A stretch of 48,250 nucleotides of DNA, taken from the IMG/VR virus record IMGVR_UViG_3300046001_004344, positions 1-48,250 of that record. One strand, given 5' to 3'. The stretch comes from a virus. The position numbers and the translations under genes are program-made. The notes below the pieces were generated by a model. The model ran no database searches. It saw nothing but the letters and a program-made list of their open reading frames with translations, and was not told where the DNA came from. The stretch's first letter is position 1; every line of letters starts with the position of its first letter. This document shows positions 31,603 to 40,284 of this stretch, piece after piece.

Positions 31603-32892
31603 ATGGCAGATTTAAGACCTCTTGGTAGTGAAAAATTACAAGGAATGGATAAAATAAATAGAATCCTTGAGATTGCTAGATATAACGAAACACCTAAACA
31701 AGAAATAAATGAGTTGGCAACAACAAATTACACAATAAAGTTAGCTGACGGTAATACTTATGGTATCGTTAAGGAGAAGTTAGGTTACATTATTAAAAAG
31801 GGATTGAATGAATCTACATTAGATTATTCTGATTCTATTAGACATAGAAAGTATTTTAGATCATATTCTGAAGCAATGAAGAAATTAAATCTTATGGTTT
31901 CAGAAATTAATAGAGTTACGGGTCACGACGAAGAAATTCCACTTATTGGTGAACAAAAATTTGTTCTCAAAACTAAAAAAAAAAGTATAGCTGAACCAAC
32001 TCCAGCACCGACAACACCACCTCCACCTGCTGAACCGATGTCTTCACCGACACCTCCACCTGCGGATGATATGGGAATGGATACACCACCACCTGCAGAC
32101 GATATGGGGATGAGTCCTGACACAACAACACGACCTGCAGACGATATGGGGATGAATACACCACCTCCACCATCAGACGATATGGGTGATGATATGGGAA
32201 TGGGCGAACCTTCTGACGATATGGGTGATGATATGGGAATGAATAATGGTGATGAAGGTGAAGAACCATCAGCACTTAAATCAATACAAAGACTAACAGG
32301 AAAATTAGGTCAAAAAATAAGAGCTTTTGATAAAGAAAAAGGGTTAGATTCACAAGACATTAAATACGTATTAAATTCAATTATTTCTGCGTTAGATATT
32401 ACAAATTTAGATGAGGACGATAAAGAGGACGTACTTTCTAAATTTGATGAAGAAGATGAGTATGACATGGAGGGTCCTGGTGACCTTGATATTTCAGATG
32501 AAGATAGTTTTGGTATGGGTTCTGAAGAACCATCAGATTTAGGTGTAACTGAACCTGAACCAAAAGAAGGGTACCACACGATGATGGACTCAATATTTGC
32601 CGAATCATCAGTTGAAAAAGTATTATCAAAATATTTTGATATCAAACCAAACGAAAAACCAATACTTGAAGAAAAGAAAAAAAGAGATTTTTTAAATAGT
32701 AAATTAAAGTCCATTGAAATGAAAAATGAAATGGAAGGTATGTGTGAATCTCAGAGACAACTTATAAGTGCTAATAAATTATTGAAGGAAAATCCAAATG
32801 CTAAATTCATTGGAAAAACTAATAAAGAAAATTTAGTGTTTATGGTTAACGGTAAACAAGTTAAAGTTACAGAAAGAGGACGAATTTTATGA
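31603..32892 (+). CDS. Head-region protein with Pro-rich DDMGM repeats, probable structural protein
   Basis: The product has 429 residues. Residues 1-130 form a helical N-terminal domain (MDKINRILEIARYNE...). Residues ~130-225 are a disordered linker with repeats of PPPADDMGM and SDDMGDDMGM. The C-terminal ~190 residues are acidic then helical, ending in a basic segment (KEGYHTMMDSIF..., LVFMVNGKQVKVTERGRIL). LIGE|Q at ~123-126 fits the possible protease rule. It precedes the terminase cluster; a scaffold, core or connector role is plausible. The next start overlaps its stop (ATGA). Confidence 0.75.
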   Translation: MADLRPLGSEKLQGMDKINRILEIARYNETPKQEINELATTNYTIKLADGNTYGIVKEKLGYIIKKGLNESTLDYSDSIRHRKYFRSYSEAMKKLNLMVSEINRVTGHDEEIPLIGEQKFVLKTKKKSIAEPTPAPTTPPPPAEPMSSPTPPPADDMGMDTPPPADDMGMSPDTTTRPADDMGMNTPPPPSDDMGDDMGMGEPSDDMGDDMGMNNGDEGEEPSALKSIQRLTGKLGQKIRAFDKEKGLDSQDIKYVLNSIISALDITNLDEDDKEDVLSKFDEEDEYDMEGPGDLDISDEDSFGMGSEEPSDLGVTEPEPKEGYHTMMDSIFAESSVEKVLSKYFDIKPNEKPILEEKKKRDFLNSKLKSIEMKNEMEGMCESQRQLISANKLLKENPNAKFIGKTNKENLVFMVNGKQVKVTERGRIL

Positions 32893-33308
32893 TTTTAGTA
32901 TATGTAAACGAATTAGGACCAAACTATAAAGGTGATAATATATATGAGTTTATATTTTCAGATTTAGATGATGTTTGGGGTGAAGAATGGGATGCGGAAC
33001 CCGCAGCCGGAAAACCATTACCTCCTGATGTTAATTACATAAAAAAAGTTGGGGTATTAAAAAATTCTGAAATAGAACTTAATCTAATACAAAATTCTGA
33101 TTTTTTTGGTGTTTATGACGCAATTGATGGTGTGATATCATTGGGTTGGGAGAAGTCTGATAGCGATGATATATTAATACACAAAAGAAAAAGGTTAGTG
33201 TTTCAATACGGAGATAGTGTTGAATCGGTAGAAAATAAATTATACGAAAGAGATATCGTATTAAAATGGGAAAAAAATTTAGTTAGTGATGAAACATATG
33301 AATCCTAA
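32889..33308 (+). CDS. Conserved hypothetical head-cluster protein
   Basis: The product has 139 residues, is acidic, and contains LGPNYKGDNIYEFIFSDLDD at ~8-27 and W-rich segments. I recall similar proteins upstream of terminases in T4-type marine phages, without function. It is coupled to both neighbours: ATGA overlap upstream, and its 3' end overlaps the next gene. Confidence 0.75.
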   Translation: MILVYVNELGPNYKGDNIYEFIFSDLDDVWGEEWDAEPAAGKPLPPDVNYIKKVGVLKNSEIELNLIQNSDFFGVYDAIDGVISLGWEKSDSDDILIHKRKRLVFQYGDSVESVENKLYERDIVLKWEKNLVSDETYES

Positions 33309-33807
33309 ATTAGTGAAACTTCTTTATGAAGGGTTTTCTATGAGTACATTAGAAAATTTAAATACTCAACAAATTAATTCTTTATACCAAAGAATAGGCG
33401 AACAAACTTCGGGAACTTTAAACATCCCTAATACAGATAACACAGCTATTACAAAGGCAAAATCAGAAAAAAAGTCATTTGTAACTTACGAAGAGGAAAT
33501 TGGTGAGGAGGAAGTAAGTGAAAAGTCAGTTTCTAAAAAACAGAGAGGGTTAATGGGTGCGGCATATGCAGTAGAGAAAGGGGATAAAAAACTAAAGGAC
33601 ATTCCTAAATCATACAGAAATAAAGTAAAAGACGTTGTTGACTCAATGTCCAAAAAACAAGTAAAAGACTTCGCAACAACTAAAGATTCTGAATTAGATG
33701 AGATTGAAAGATTAGAAGAAAATATTTTAAGAATATTAGAGAACCATTTACCACCTCACACAACAAAGGGTGAATTAGTAAATATGGTTAATAAAAGAAA
33801 AAAATAA
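33298..33807 (+). CDS. DUF3008-like protein with propeptide-like leader
   Basis: The product has 169 residues. The leader MNPKLVKLLYE|GFSM carries an L-x-E|G site at 9-12. Residues ~80-130 (SKKQRGLMGAAYAVEKGDKK...SMSKKQVKDFATTK) match the small basic domain known as DUF3008, found in many phages. Its role is unknown, and its basic character suits DNA or capsid binding. ATG 33298 is chosen as the leader-type start; in-frame ATG 33289 would add three residues. It ends 3 nt before the terminase gene. Confidence 0.75.
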   Translation: MNPKLVKLLYEGFSMSTLENLNTQQINSLYQRIGEQTSGTLNIPNTDNTAITKAKSEKKSFVTYEEEIGEEEVSEKSVSKKQRGLMGAAYAVEKGDKKLKDIPKSYRNKVKDVVDSMSKKQVKDFATTKDSELDEIERLEENILRILENHLPPHTTKGELVNMVNKRKK

Positions 33808-33810
33808 TGA

Positions 33811-35589
33811 ATGTCTTTATCAAAAGAACAAATATTATTAGAATATGCAAGATGCGTAAATGATACGCCATACGCATTAAAAACGTATTTACAAACATAC
33901 GATAATACCCAATCACAATACGTACCGTTAGAATTATTTAATGACCAAGTAACACTTGTCAATGACTATGATACTTGTGAAGAAAATATTGCATTAAAAT
34001 ATCGTCAAGCTGGGGTATCAACTGTAACGTCTGCTTGGGCGTCCAAAAGGTTAATTTTTGCAAATAAAAAGAAACCTGAAAAAATCCTAATTATTGCAAA
34101 CAAAATGGATACTGCTGTTGAGATGGCAAACAAAGTTCGTGCGTTTGTTGACCAATGGCCAAAATGGATAGGTGTTGGGTTTTCTGTTGAGAAGAATTCA
34201 CAGAGACATTTTAAACTAACAAATGGGTGTGAGGTAAAGGCGGTTGCAACATCAAAGGATGCGTTACGTGGATATACCCCAACCATATTAATTTTTGATG
34301 AGGCAGCATACATCAATGCCGACGAGGACTTCTGGTCTGCATGTATGGCATCACTATCTACGGGTGGTAAAGTTATTGTTATATCAACACCAAACGGATT
34401 TGACCCAATTTATTACTCAATTTATACTCAGGCAGTAAAAGGGATGAATGACTTTAAAATCACAGAAATGTATTGGTTTCGTGACCCAAGATATTCAAAA
34501 GATTTAAAATTAATTAAATGTGATGACATTGTTCATTATATGTTAAACCGTGCCGATTATAAAGATGAGGAAATAACTCTTGATTATACCAATATTAAAG
34601 TTAGTAACAGAGATTTTCAAGAAATAAAAGATAGGATTGAAAATGGTGGATATAAGGCATATAGTTCTTGGTTTGAAGCTATGGCTAAAAAACTAAAATT
34701 TGATAAAAGAAAAATATCACAAGAGTTAGAGTGTAACTTTTTAGGTTCAGGAGATAACGTAATCCCTTCTGAAACTATGAAAAAAATAAAAGAAAAACAC
34801 ATCAAGGAACCTGAAAACAAATTTATGGGTGGGGCTCTTTGGCAGTGGAAAGAACCTGTTGCTGGTCATAGATACATTATGGGTGTTGACGTTTCAAGAG
34901 GAGATAGTGAAGATTTTACCACAATGTGTATTATAGACTTTGACACGAGAGAACAGGTATTGGAGTACTTAGGTAAAATTCCACCTGATATTGCTGCAGA
35001 AATTGCGTTTAAATGGGCAACAATGTATAATTCGTTTATTGTAATTGATATTACTGGAGGTATGGGTGTTTCTACATCAAGAAAACTACAGGAACTTGGA
35101 TATAAAAATTTATATGTTGATGGCGTTAATCCTGCAGATAAATGGAAATGGGACCCAAAATTACAAGATAAAATTCCTGGAATTAATTTTAACTCAAAAA
35201 GAGTTTTAATTATACAGGCGTTTGAAGAGGCGTTACGATTTGATTTCGCATTAAGGTCACAGAGATTATTTAACGAACTCAACACCTTTGTTTATGTGAA
35301 CGGTAGACCTGATCACCAAAAAGGACAACACGATGACTTAATAATGGCGATGGCTATGGCTCTTTATGTTGGCGAAACGTCATTTTCTCTATTAGAAAAA
35401 TCAACTGAGCAGGCAAAAGCAATGATAGAGTCTTGGACAACTGAAACCAACGTATTTAGAGATTCTCACGCAAACTTCAACCCCGGTTTACCCGTGGACC
35501 CATACGGTTTAAATAACTACAGTAAAAATACTTTAACCAAAAGTGATTATGAAAACTATTTATGGTTGTTCGGAGGTAGAAGGGTTTAA
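33811..35589 (+). CDS. terL: Terminase large subunit (T4 gp17-like)
   Basis: The product has 592 residues. The ATPase domain shows the Walker A variant RQAGVST (65-71), Walker B ILIFDEA (159-165; D163, E164) and coupling motif ISTPNG (191-196). The RNase H-like nuclease domain shows MGVDVSRGDSEDF (~356-368) and HDDLIMAMAMAL (~507-518) with acidic metal ligands. It packages DNA into the prohead using ATP and cuts concatemers. Length and motifs agree with T4 gp17 and relatives. No small terminase is recognised in the window. The start is 3 nt after the upstream stop. Confidence 0.96.
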   Translation: MSLSKEQILLEYARCVNDTPYALKTYLQTYDNTQSQYVPLELFNDQVTLVNDYDTCEENIALKYRQAGVSTVTSAWASKRLIFANKKKPEKILIIANKMDTAVEMANKVRAFVDQWPKWIGVGFSVEKNSQRHFKLTNGCEVKAVATSKDALRGYTPTILIFDEAAYINADEDFWSACMASLSTGGKVIVISTPNGFDPIYYSIYTQAVKGMNDFKITEMYWFRDPRYSKDLKLIKCDDIVHYMLNRADYKDEEITLDYTNIKVSNRDFQEIKDRIENGGYKAYSSWFEAMAKKLKFDKRKISQELECNFLGSGDNVIPSETMKKIKEKHIKEPENKFMGGALWQWKEPVAGHRYIMGVDVSRGDSEDFTTMCIIDFDTREQVLEYLGKIPPDIAAEIAFKWATMYNSFIVIDITGGMGVSTSRKLQELGYKNLYVDGVNPADKWKWDPKLQDKIPGINFNSKRVLIIQAFEEALRFDFALRSQRLFNELNTFVYVNGRPDHQKGQHDDLIMAMAMALYVGETSFSLLEKSTEQAKAMIESWTTETNVFRDSHANFNPGLPVDPYGLNNYSKNTLTKSDYENYLWLFGGRRV

Positions 35590-35626
35590 TTTAAAAAGTT
35601 CCGAACTATTTTTAAAATAAAAAATT

Positions 35627-37435
35627 ATGGCACAAGAAAAATTTACAGTATGGCAAAGGTTAAGTAGGGCGTTTGGACCTAATTCAACTTTAGACCAACA
35701 GTCACCTGTGTTTAAGTTTGATAAAAAAGAACTTTTAAAAACAACAAGTAAACAAGAATATGAAACTGAGAAGTTGCAAGCTCAACAAACAATGTATTTG
35801 GGTAAGCAATGGCAAAAGGTTGAAAGTAATTTATATACTCAAGCGGTTTATTATGAACCAACAAGAATGGCGTCGTACTATGATTACGAATCTATGGAGT
35901 ATACTCCTGAAATCTCAACTGCTCTTGACATATATGCCGAAGAGTCAACAACACCAGATAAAGATGGTGAAATTCTAAAAATCTATTCAGAATCAAAAAG
36001 AATTAAAACAGTTTTATATGACCTTTTTGTTAGTAGATTGGACATAAACACAAACTTACCTATGTGGACAAGAAACACTTGTAAGTTTGGAGATAACTTT
36101 GTGTACTTAAAATTAGACCCTGAAAAGGGAATAATGGGTGTAACCCAATTACCTAACATTCAAATTGAAAGATTAGAAAAGGGGATGAAATTTCATCCAG
36201 ATAAATACTCCCAAGAAACTGAAAACGACGCATTAAAATTTATGTGGAAGGAGAAAAACATGGAGTTCAATACATGGGAGGTGGCCCATTTTAGAATTTT
36301 AGGTGATGATAGAAAACTCCCTTATGGAACGTCAATGTTAGAAAAGGCCCGTCGTATTTGGAAACAACTTTTATTATCTGAAGATGCTATGTTAATATAT
36401 CGTGTTTCAAGAGCACCTGAAAGAAGAGTATTTAAGGTTTTTGTTGGTAATATGGATGATAAGGACGTTGACCCATACGTACAAAGAGTTGCAAATAAAT
36501 TTAAAAGGGACCAAATTGTTGACAACAAAACTGGTAATGTTGATATGAGATATAATCAATTGGCTGTTGACCAAGATTTCTTTATTCCCGTTAGAGACGC
36601 AGCAGCAACAAACCCAATTGAAACTTTACCTGGTGGAACAAACTTGGCGGAAATTGCAGATATTGAGTACATCCAAAAGAAATTAGTTACGGCACTTAGA
36701 ATCCCTAAGGCATATTTAGGATTTGAGGAGGCGTTAGGTGATGGTAAAAATTTATCGTTACTTGATATTAGATTCGCAAGAACCATTAATAAAATTCAAA
36801 AATCAATGATTGCTGAATTAAATAAAATTGCAATTATTCATTTATTTTTATTAGGGTTTGAGGACGAATTAACAAACTTTAGTTTAGGGTTACATAACCC
36901 ATCAAAACAATCAGATTTACTTGGTGTTGAAGTATGGAAAGAAAAAATGTTACTTTATAAAGATGCGGTAACTCCAATTACGGATACTGTAGCACCTGTT
37001 TCTGCGTCTTGGGCTAAAAAACATATCTTAGGTTTCTCGGATGATGAAATTAGATTGGATTTACAACAACAACGTATTGAAAGGGCGGTATCTGCCGAAC
37101 TTGCTAAAACACCTGAAGTAATTACTAAAACGGGTATTTTTGATACAATAGATAAGTTATATGGTAAATCTGATAGTGAAGTGGGAGCAACACCTGAAGG
37201 TGGAGAATCACCTGAAGGTGGAGGTATGCCTGAACCACCATCTGGTGGAGGTATGACTGAACCACCTTCACCACCTGCGGGAGGGGAAATAACCCCTGAA
37301 ACATTTAATAGGGAAAATATGAATTTATTGATTGAAGAAACCCTTTTTAATGGGTCAACTCACTTTGATTTATCAAAGGGTCAAAACTCTTTAATAGAAA
37401 TTGATGATAAACTTCGCAATTTATTAAATAAGTAA
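35627..37435 (+). CDS. Portal protein (T4 gp20-like)
   Basis: The product has 602 residues. Segments typical of T4-type portals are visible: YYEPTRMASYYDYESMEYTP then EISTALDIYAEEST, MWTRNTCKFGDNFVYLKL, PYGTSMLEKARRIWKQLLL, RAPERRVFKVFVGN and IPKAYLGFEEALGDGKNLSL. It forms the dodecameric DNA entry ring to which the terminase docks. The C-terminal ~100 residues include a low-complexity Gly/Pro/Glu linker (PEGGESPEGGGMPEPPSGGG), an addition relative to T4. It is 37 nt downstream of terL. Confidence 0.95.
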   Translation: MAQEKFTVWQRLSRAFGPNSTLDQQSPVFKFDKKELLKTTSKQEYETEKLQAQQTMYLGKQWQKVESNLYTQAVYYEPTRMASYYDYESMEYTPEISTALDIYAEESTTPDKDGEILKIYSESKRIKTVLYDLFVSRLDINTNLPMWTRNTCKFGDNFVYLKLDPEKGIMGVTQLPNIQIERLEKGMKFHPDKYSQETENDALKFMWKEKNMEFNTWEVAHFRILGDDRKLPYGTSMLEKARRIWKQLLLSEDAMLIYRVSRAPERRVFKVFVGNMDDKDVDPYVQRVANKFKRDQIVDNKTGNVDMRYNQLAVDQDFFIPVRDAAATNPIETLPGGTNLAEIADIEYIQKKLVTALRIPKAYLGFEEALGDGKNLSLLDIRFARTINKIQKSMIAELNKIAIIHLFLLGFEDELTNFSLGLHNPSKQSDLLGVEVWKEKMLLYKDAVTPITDTVAPVSASWAKKHILGFSDDEIRLDLQQQRIERAVSAELAKTPEVITKTGIFDTIDKLYGKSDSEVGATPEGGESPEGGGMPEPPSGGGMTEPPSPPAGGEITPETFNRENMNLLIEETLFNGSTHFDLSKGQNSLIEIDDKLRNLLNK

Positions 37436-37440
37436 CTATT

Positions 37441-37447
37441 TATTTAT
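37441..37447 (+). promoter_or_regulatory. TATTTAT promoter element
   Basis: Two overlapping copies (37437-37443 and 37441-37447) lie right after the portal stop; the second is 4 nt before ATG 37452. Confidence 0.6.
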
Positions 37448-37451
37448 AAAA

Positions 37452-38192
37452 ATGACTATGCACACTTTTGGAGTTTTAAAAACAAAATTAGAAGAAGCGT
37501 CTGTAAAACTATACGGAAAAAAAGAATTCAATAATTTTATGATTGGATTTAAAAAATACGTTTTAGAAAATAAAGACGTTTCTGAAATATATCACATATA
37601 TGACGACCTATCAACAAGTAAAGGTTTAGATAAGGATATTTCTAACGACTACTTAAATGAGTCTTTAGAATATGCTCAAATTTTAATTGAAAATAACCTA
37701 ACAAGATTAAGCAATATTAATACTTGGGTTAGTAGAATAGTAAAAGAATCTAAAAACAATTATAAAGATATTGATAATGTAATTTACAATAATACAATTT
37801 CAAATTTAGAGTCTATTCTTGAATCAAAAAGAAACATTAAAAACACAATTGTAAGTGAGTCTGTAATAAAAAGGGAAAATACTAAAACTATGAATATCCC
37901 TTTAAACAGTATCTACAATATTGCAAATAAAACTATTTCTAAACATTTAGAAAATGTTAATGAAAATGAAAAAAATGAATTAAAATCAATTTTATCTTTA
38001 ACATCTAATGAAATAGAAAAAGAAATGGATGGATTAAAAGAAAATGTAATTTCAAAACTAAAACTAACCCTTAATGAGTCTACGGATGTTGATTATACAA
38101 CAAAAGTCCAAAGTACAATCAATAAGGTTATGGAGTCAAAAAATGACCACTATAACCTTTATAAACTTAGAAATTTAAATGAAGGATTATGA
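37452..38192 (+). CDS. Probable prohead core protein in the gp67/gp68 position
   Basis: The product has 246 residues, is helical and Asn/Lys/Glu-rich, and has no recognised domain. Its place between portal and prohead protease is that of the T4 core proteins gp67/gp68. It contains several sites that fit [LI]-x-E|[AS]: KLEE|AS at 13-16, YLNE|S and TLNE|S, which would suit a core protein cut up during maturation. The core role is inferred from position and sites. The stop overlaps the next start. Confidence 0.7.
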   Translation: MTMHTFGVLKTKLEEASVKLYGKKEFNNFMIGFKKYVLENKDVSEIYHIYDDLSTSKGLDKDISNDYLNESLEYAQILIENNLTRLSNINTWVSRIVKESKNNYKDIDNVIYNNTISNLESILESKRNIKNTIVSESVIKRENTKTMNIPLNSIYNIANKTISKHLENVNENEKNELKSILSLTSNEIEKEMDGLKENVISKLKLTLNESTDVDYTTKVQSTINKVMESKNDHYNLYKLRNLNEGL

Positions 38193-38443
38193 AAAAATTT
38201 ATGACCGCTCTTGGTAATCTATTTAAAGATAGTGATGGTAACTCATCATCTAAAAGATTTATAGGGATATTATGTGGAGTATCTCTTTGTGTTACATTAT
38301 ACGTAAACAGTTATTCTCACGGAGACATTAAACCGTCAGACACATTAGTAAATGCAGTGGCAATGTTAGCGTTTGGGTGTTTAGGATTAACGTCAACCGA
38401 AAAAATATTTGGTAAAAAAAATAAGAATCAAGACCCAGAATAG
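38189..38443 (+). CDS. Small protein with two membrane helices (holin-like)
   Basis: The product has 84 residues: a short amphipathic N-terminus (MKKFMTALGNLFKDSDGNSS), helix 1 ~23-41 (FIGILCGVSLCVTLYVNS), a short turn, helix 2 ~52-70 (LVNAVAMLAFGCLGLTST), and a basic tail. Size and topology match class II holins and other small phage membrane proteins. It lies among head genes rather than beside the endolysin, so the holin call is tentative. It is coupled to the upstream gene. Confidence 0.65.
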   Translation: MKKFMTALGNLFKDSDGNSSSKRFIGILCGVSLCVTLYVNSYSHGDIKPSDTLVNAVAMLAFGCLGLTSTEKIFGKKNKNQDPE

Positions 38444-38622
38444 TCCTTCATTTTTTGGATGTGTTTTGCCTTATTAATTTGATTTCTTTTTTTAACTGAT
38501 TTTTTTACATAAGTCTGTTTTTCTCTTAGAATATCTGTTTGTTTAGTTTTATAAACTTTAAACTTTAAACTTTTAAGGGAACTCTCTAACGTGTTTGAAT
38601 TTTTAACTGGAATTATAATCAT
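38428..38622 (-). CDS. Small basic hypothetical protein, antisense to the head operon
   Basis: From ATG 38622 the product has 64 residues, very Lys-rich (QTYVKKSVKKRNQINKAKHI). It overlaps the convergent gene by 16 bp. A longer start at 38691 (87 residues) is possible, but the shorter one has a TATTTAT element 16 nt upstream. No family is recognised. A basic protein of this size could bind nucleic acid. Confidence 0.5.
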   Translation of the reverse strand: MIIIPVKNSNTLESSLKSLKFKVYKTKQTDILREKQTYVKKSVKKRNQINKAKHIQKMKDYSGS

Positions 38623-38638
38623 ATTTCTTGTTTTTGGT

Positions 38639-38645
38639 ATAAATA
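38639..38645 (-). promoter_or_regulatory. TATTTAT promoter element
   Basis: It reads TATATTTAT on the minus strand, 16 nt before ATG 38622. It lies inside the longer version of the frame, which argues for the shorter start. Confidence 0.4.
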
Positions 38646-38725
38646 TAAGGGTTTTTTTGTTTTTTGACAAATCATATTTAATTTCATACAATTAACTAAA
38701 ACAATAAACGGTTAAGTTATGAAAA

Positions 38726-39175
38726 ATGAAAAAAGGAAAAACGTCAAAATTAAATGTTTTTGATGATGCAAAATGTCACTATGGAACGGTAGATTCTAAA
38801 GACCTAAAATCAATATACATTGTATTACAAACTTGGGTAGAACCATTAAAAGATTACGATAATTGGGTTAGGATTACGGGAGAAATCAAGAGACAAATAT
38901 TACATACACTATTAGAAGTTGTTGACCACACAACATTTGAAAAAAAACAAATTGTAGATTTAGATTTAAGAACAAGCGGTATACAAAAAAATAAAAAAAG
39001 TTTTTTAAATTTAGAAATAACTTTGTTTGTTAGTAGTAAAACTATAGATTTTAAATCTTTAATTCTGAGGGATAAAATCAAACAAATTATCCAATCAATT
39101 TATAAGGACGATTTAAAAAATTCCAAATATTTTACATTAAGTAAGACCAAAACCAAAGATTTTGTTATGTCATAA
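38726..39175 (+). CDS. Hypothetical head-cluster protein, 149 residues
   Basis: This Lys-rich protein has a mixed alpha/beta pattern (IYIVLQTWVEPLKDYDNWVR..., FLNLEITLFVSSKTIDFKSL). It lies directly before the prohead protease gene. I recognise no domain. It is probably a conserved assembly-related gene by position only. ATG 38726 is preceded by another ATG in a different frame (38719), so the start is a little uncertain. Confidence 0.65.
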   Translation: MKKGKTSKLNVFDDAKCHYGTVDSKDLKSIYIVLQTWVEPLKDYDNWVRITGEIKRQILHTLLEVVDHTTFEKKQIVDLDLRTSGIQKNKKSFLNLEITLFVSSKTIDFKSLILRDKIKQIIQSIYKDDLKNSKYFTLSKTKTKDFVMS

Positions 39176-39182
39176 TATTTAT
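39176..39182 (+). promoter_or_regulatory. TATTTAT promoter element
   Basis: It immediately follows the previous stop and lies 13 nt before ATG 39196. Confidence 0.55.
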
Positions 39183-39195
39183 ACTAAAAAGTATT

Positions 39196-39906
39196 ATGAA
39201 AATATTAGGACCTAAAGATACAGGTAAAGGAATATTAATTGAACACGATGCAGGATATATTGATATAAAAGACAGTAGAAACCACTCGGTAGTTAATGAA
39301 TCTTACGGTCAATTAGACCACTCAAAACCATTTGTGTTTTATGCGACTCTTCAAAAATATGGAGTTCCAAATCGTAATGGTAGAGTTTACCCTGAAAAAA
39401 TTTTAAAACGAGAAGCTGAAAAATATAAAGAAATGATTAAAAAGGGTATGTCAATTTCTGAATTGAATCACCCTGAATCATCTCTTATTGATTTAGATAG
39501 AGTATCTCACCTTATAACGGAAGTATGGTGGGAAGGTAATGTGTTAATGGGTAAAATACAATTATTAACAACTCCAGGATTTCACGAAAGGGGTATTGTA
39601 TCATCTAAAGGGGATATCGCGGCTAATATGATGAGACAAGGTGTTACAATGGGAGTTTCATCTCGTGGAGTGGGATCTTTAGTTAAAAAAGGAGACCAAA
39701 ATGAAGTTCAAGACGATTTTGAAATAATATGTTTTGACTTGGTGTCTTCTCCGTCAACTCCTGGAGCATATCTATATTTAAACAAAGAAGATAGAGTAAA
39801 ATATGAAGAAAACTTAACAGAAAACGAAAATGTTAATTCAGAATCAAATCCTTTAAGTGCGTCTGTTGACTTAATGAAAAGATTATCCGATTATTTAGGT
39901 AATTAA
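39196..39906 (+). CDS. Prohead protease (T4 gp21-like, S77-type)
   Basis: The product has 236 residues. The fold signature includes VFYATLQKYGVPNRNGRVYP, SELNHPES with H92 as catalytic His, and GVSSRGVGS with S155/S156 as nucleophile, then CFDLVSSPSTPGAYL. It would assemble in the prohead core, self-activate, and cut scaffold, capsid and packaged proteins after [LI]-x-E. Several virion-type proteins in this window carry such sites near their N-termini. Length agrees with T4 gp21. Its own C-terminal region (LTENENVNSESNP) may be an autocleavage region. Confidence 0.93.
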   Translation: MKILGPKDTGKGILIEHDAGYIDIKDSRNHSVVNESYGQLDHSKPFVFYATLQKYGVPNRNGRVYPEKILKREAEKYKEMIKKGMSISELNHPESSLIDLDRVSHLITEVWWEGNVLMGKIQLLTTPGFHERGIVSSKGDIAANMMRQGVTMGVSSRGVGSLVKKGDQNEVQDDFEIICFDLVSSPSTPGAYLYLNKEDRVKYEENLTENENVNSESNPLSASVDLMKRLSDYLGN

Positions 39907-39918
39907 ACAATTTTAAAA

Positions 39919-40128
39919 ATGGACGAAAAATATTTTGTAGCAAAAATTACGACAGATGTGGTTGATACCGAATCTGGAAAAGTAAAAAAACAAAGAGAAG
40001 AAAAATTAGTTAAAGCCTATTCACCAACAGACGTTGAGGCTAAAGTCACTAAAATTTATGAAAACTATAATCAGGATTGGAGAATCACGGCTATTGTTGA
40101 AAGTAAAATTGATGAGGTAATAGAGTAA
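39919..40128 (+). CDS. Small DUF4494-like protein
   Basis: The product has 69 residues: YFVAKITTDVVDTESGKVKK then EEKLVKAYSPTDVEAKV resembles the start of DUF4494, a family common in Bacteroidota and their phages. The function is unknown. It is 12 nt after the protease stop and last before a terminator. Confidence 0.7.
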   Translation: MDEKYFVAKITTDVVDTESGKVKKQREEKLVKAYSPTDVEAKVTKIYENYNQDWRITAIVESKIDEVIE

Positions 40129-40151
40129 TAACTTTGTTTTAATTTTTTTTT

Positions 40152-40180
40152 AAAGGGCATCCTATGGGTGTCCTTTTTTT
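40152..40180 (+). terminator. Rho-independent terminator after the protease unit
   Basis: AAAGGGCATCC and GGGTGTCCTTT pair over 11 bp (two G-U) with a TAT loop, then a T run. It separates the protease unit from scaffold and capsid genes. Confidence 0.9.
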
Positions 40181-40241
40181 GTTTTTACTAATTTTTTTTG
40201 GATAAAAACATATTAAAACTAACTTTTTTGTAATGACCGTA

Positions 40242-40248
40242 TATTTAT
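40242..40248 (+). promoter_or_regulatory. TATTTAT promoter element of the scaffold/capsid unit
   Basis: It lies 36 nt before ATG 40285, the longest leader among these elements. A 5' leader may help high expression. Confidence 0.5.
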
Positions 40249-40284
40249 TGATAAAATAAACGCATAAATTATTGCAAAAAAAAA

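Noticed and set aside
32889-33308. Small terminase subunit
   Set aside because: It lies near terL but has no helix-turn-helix or coiled-coil pattern that would support the call.
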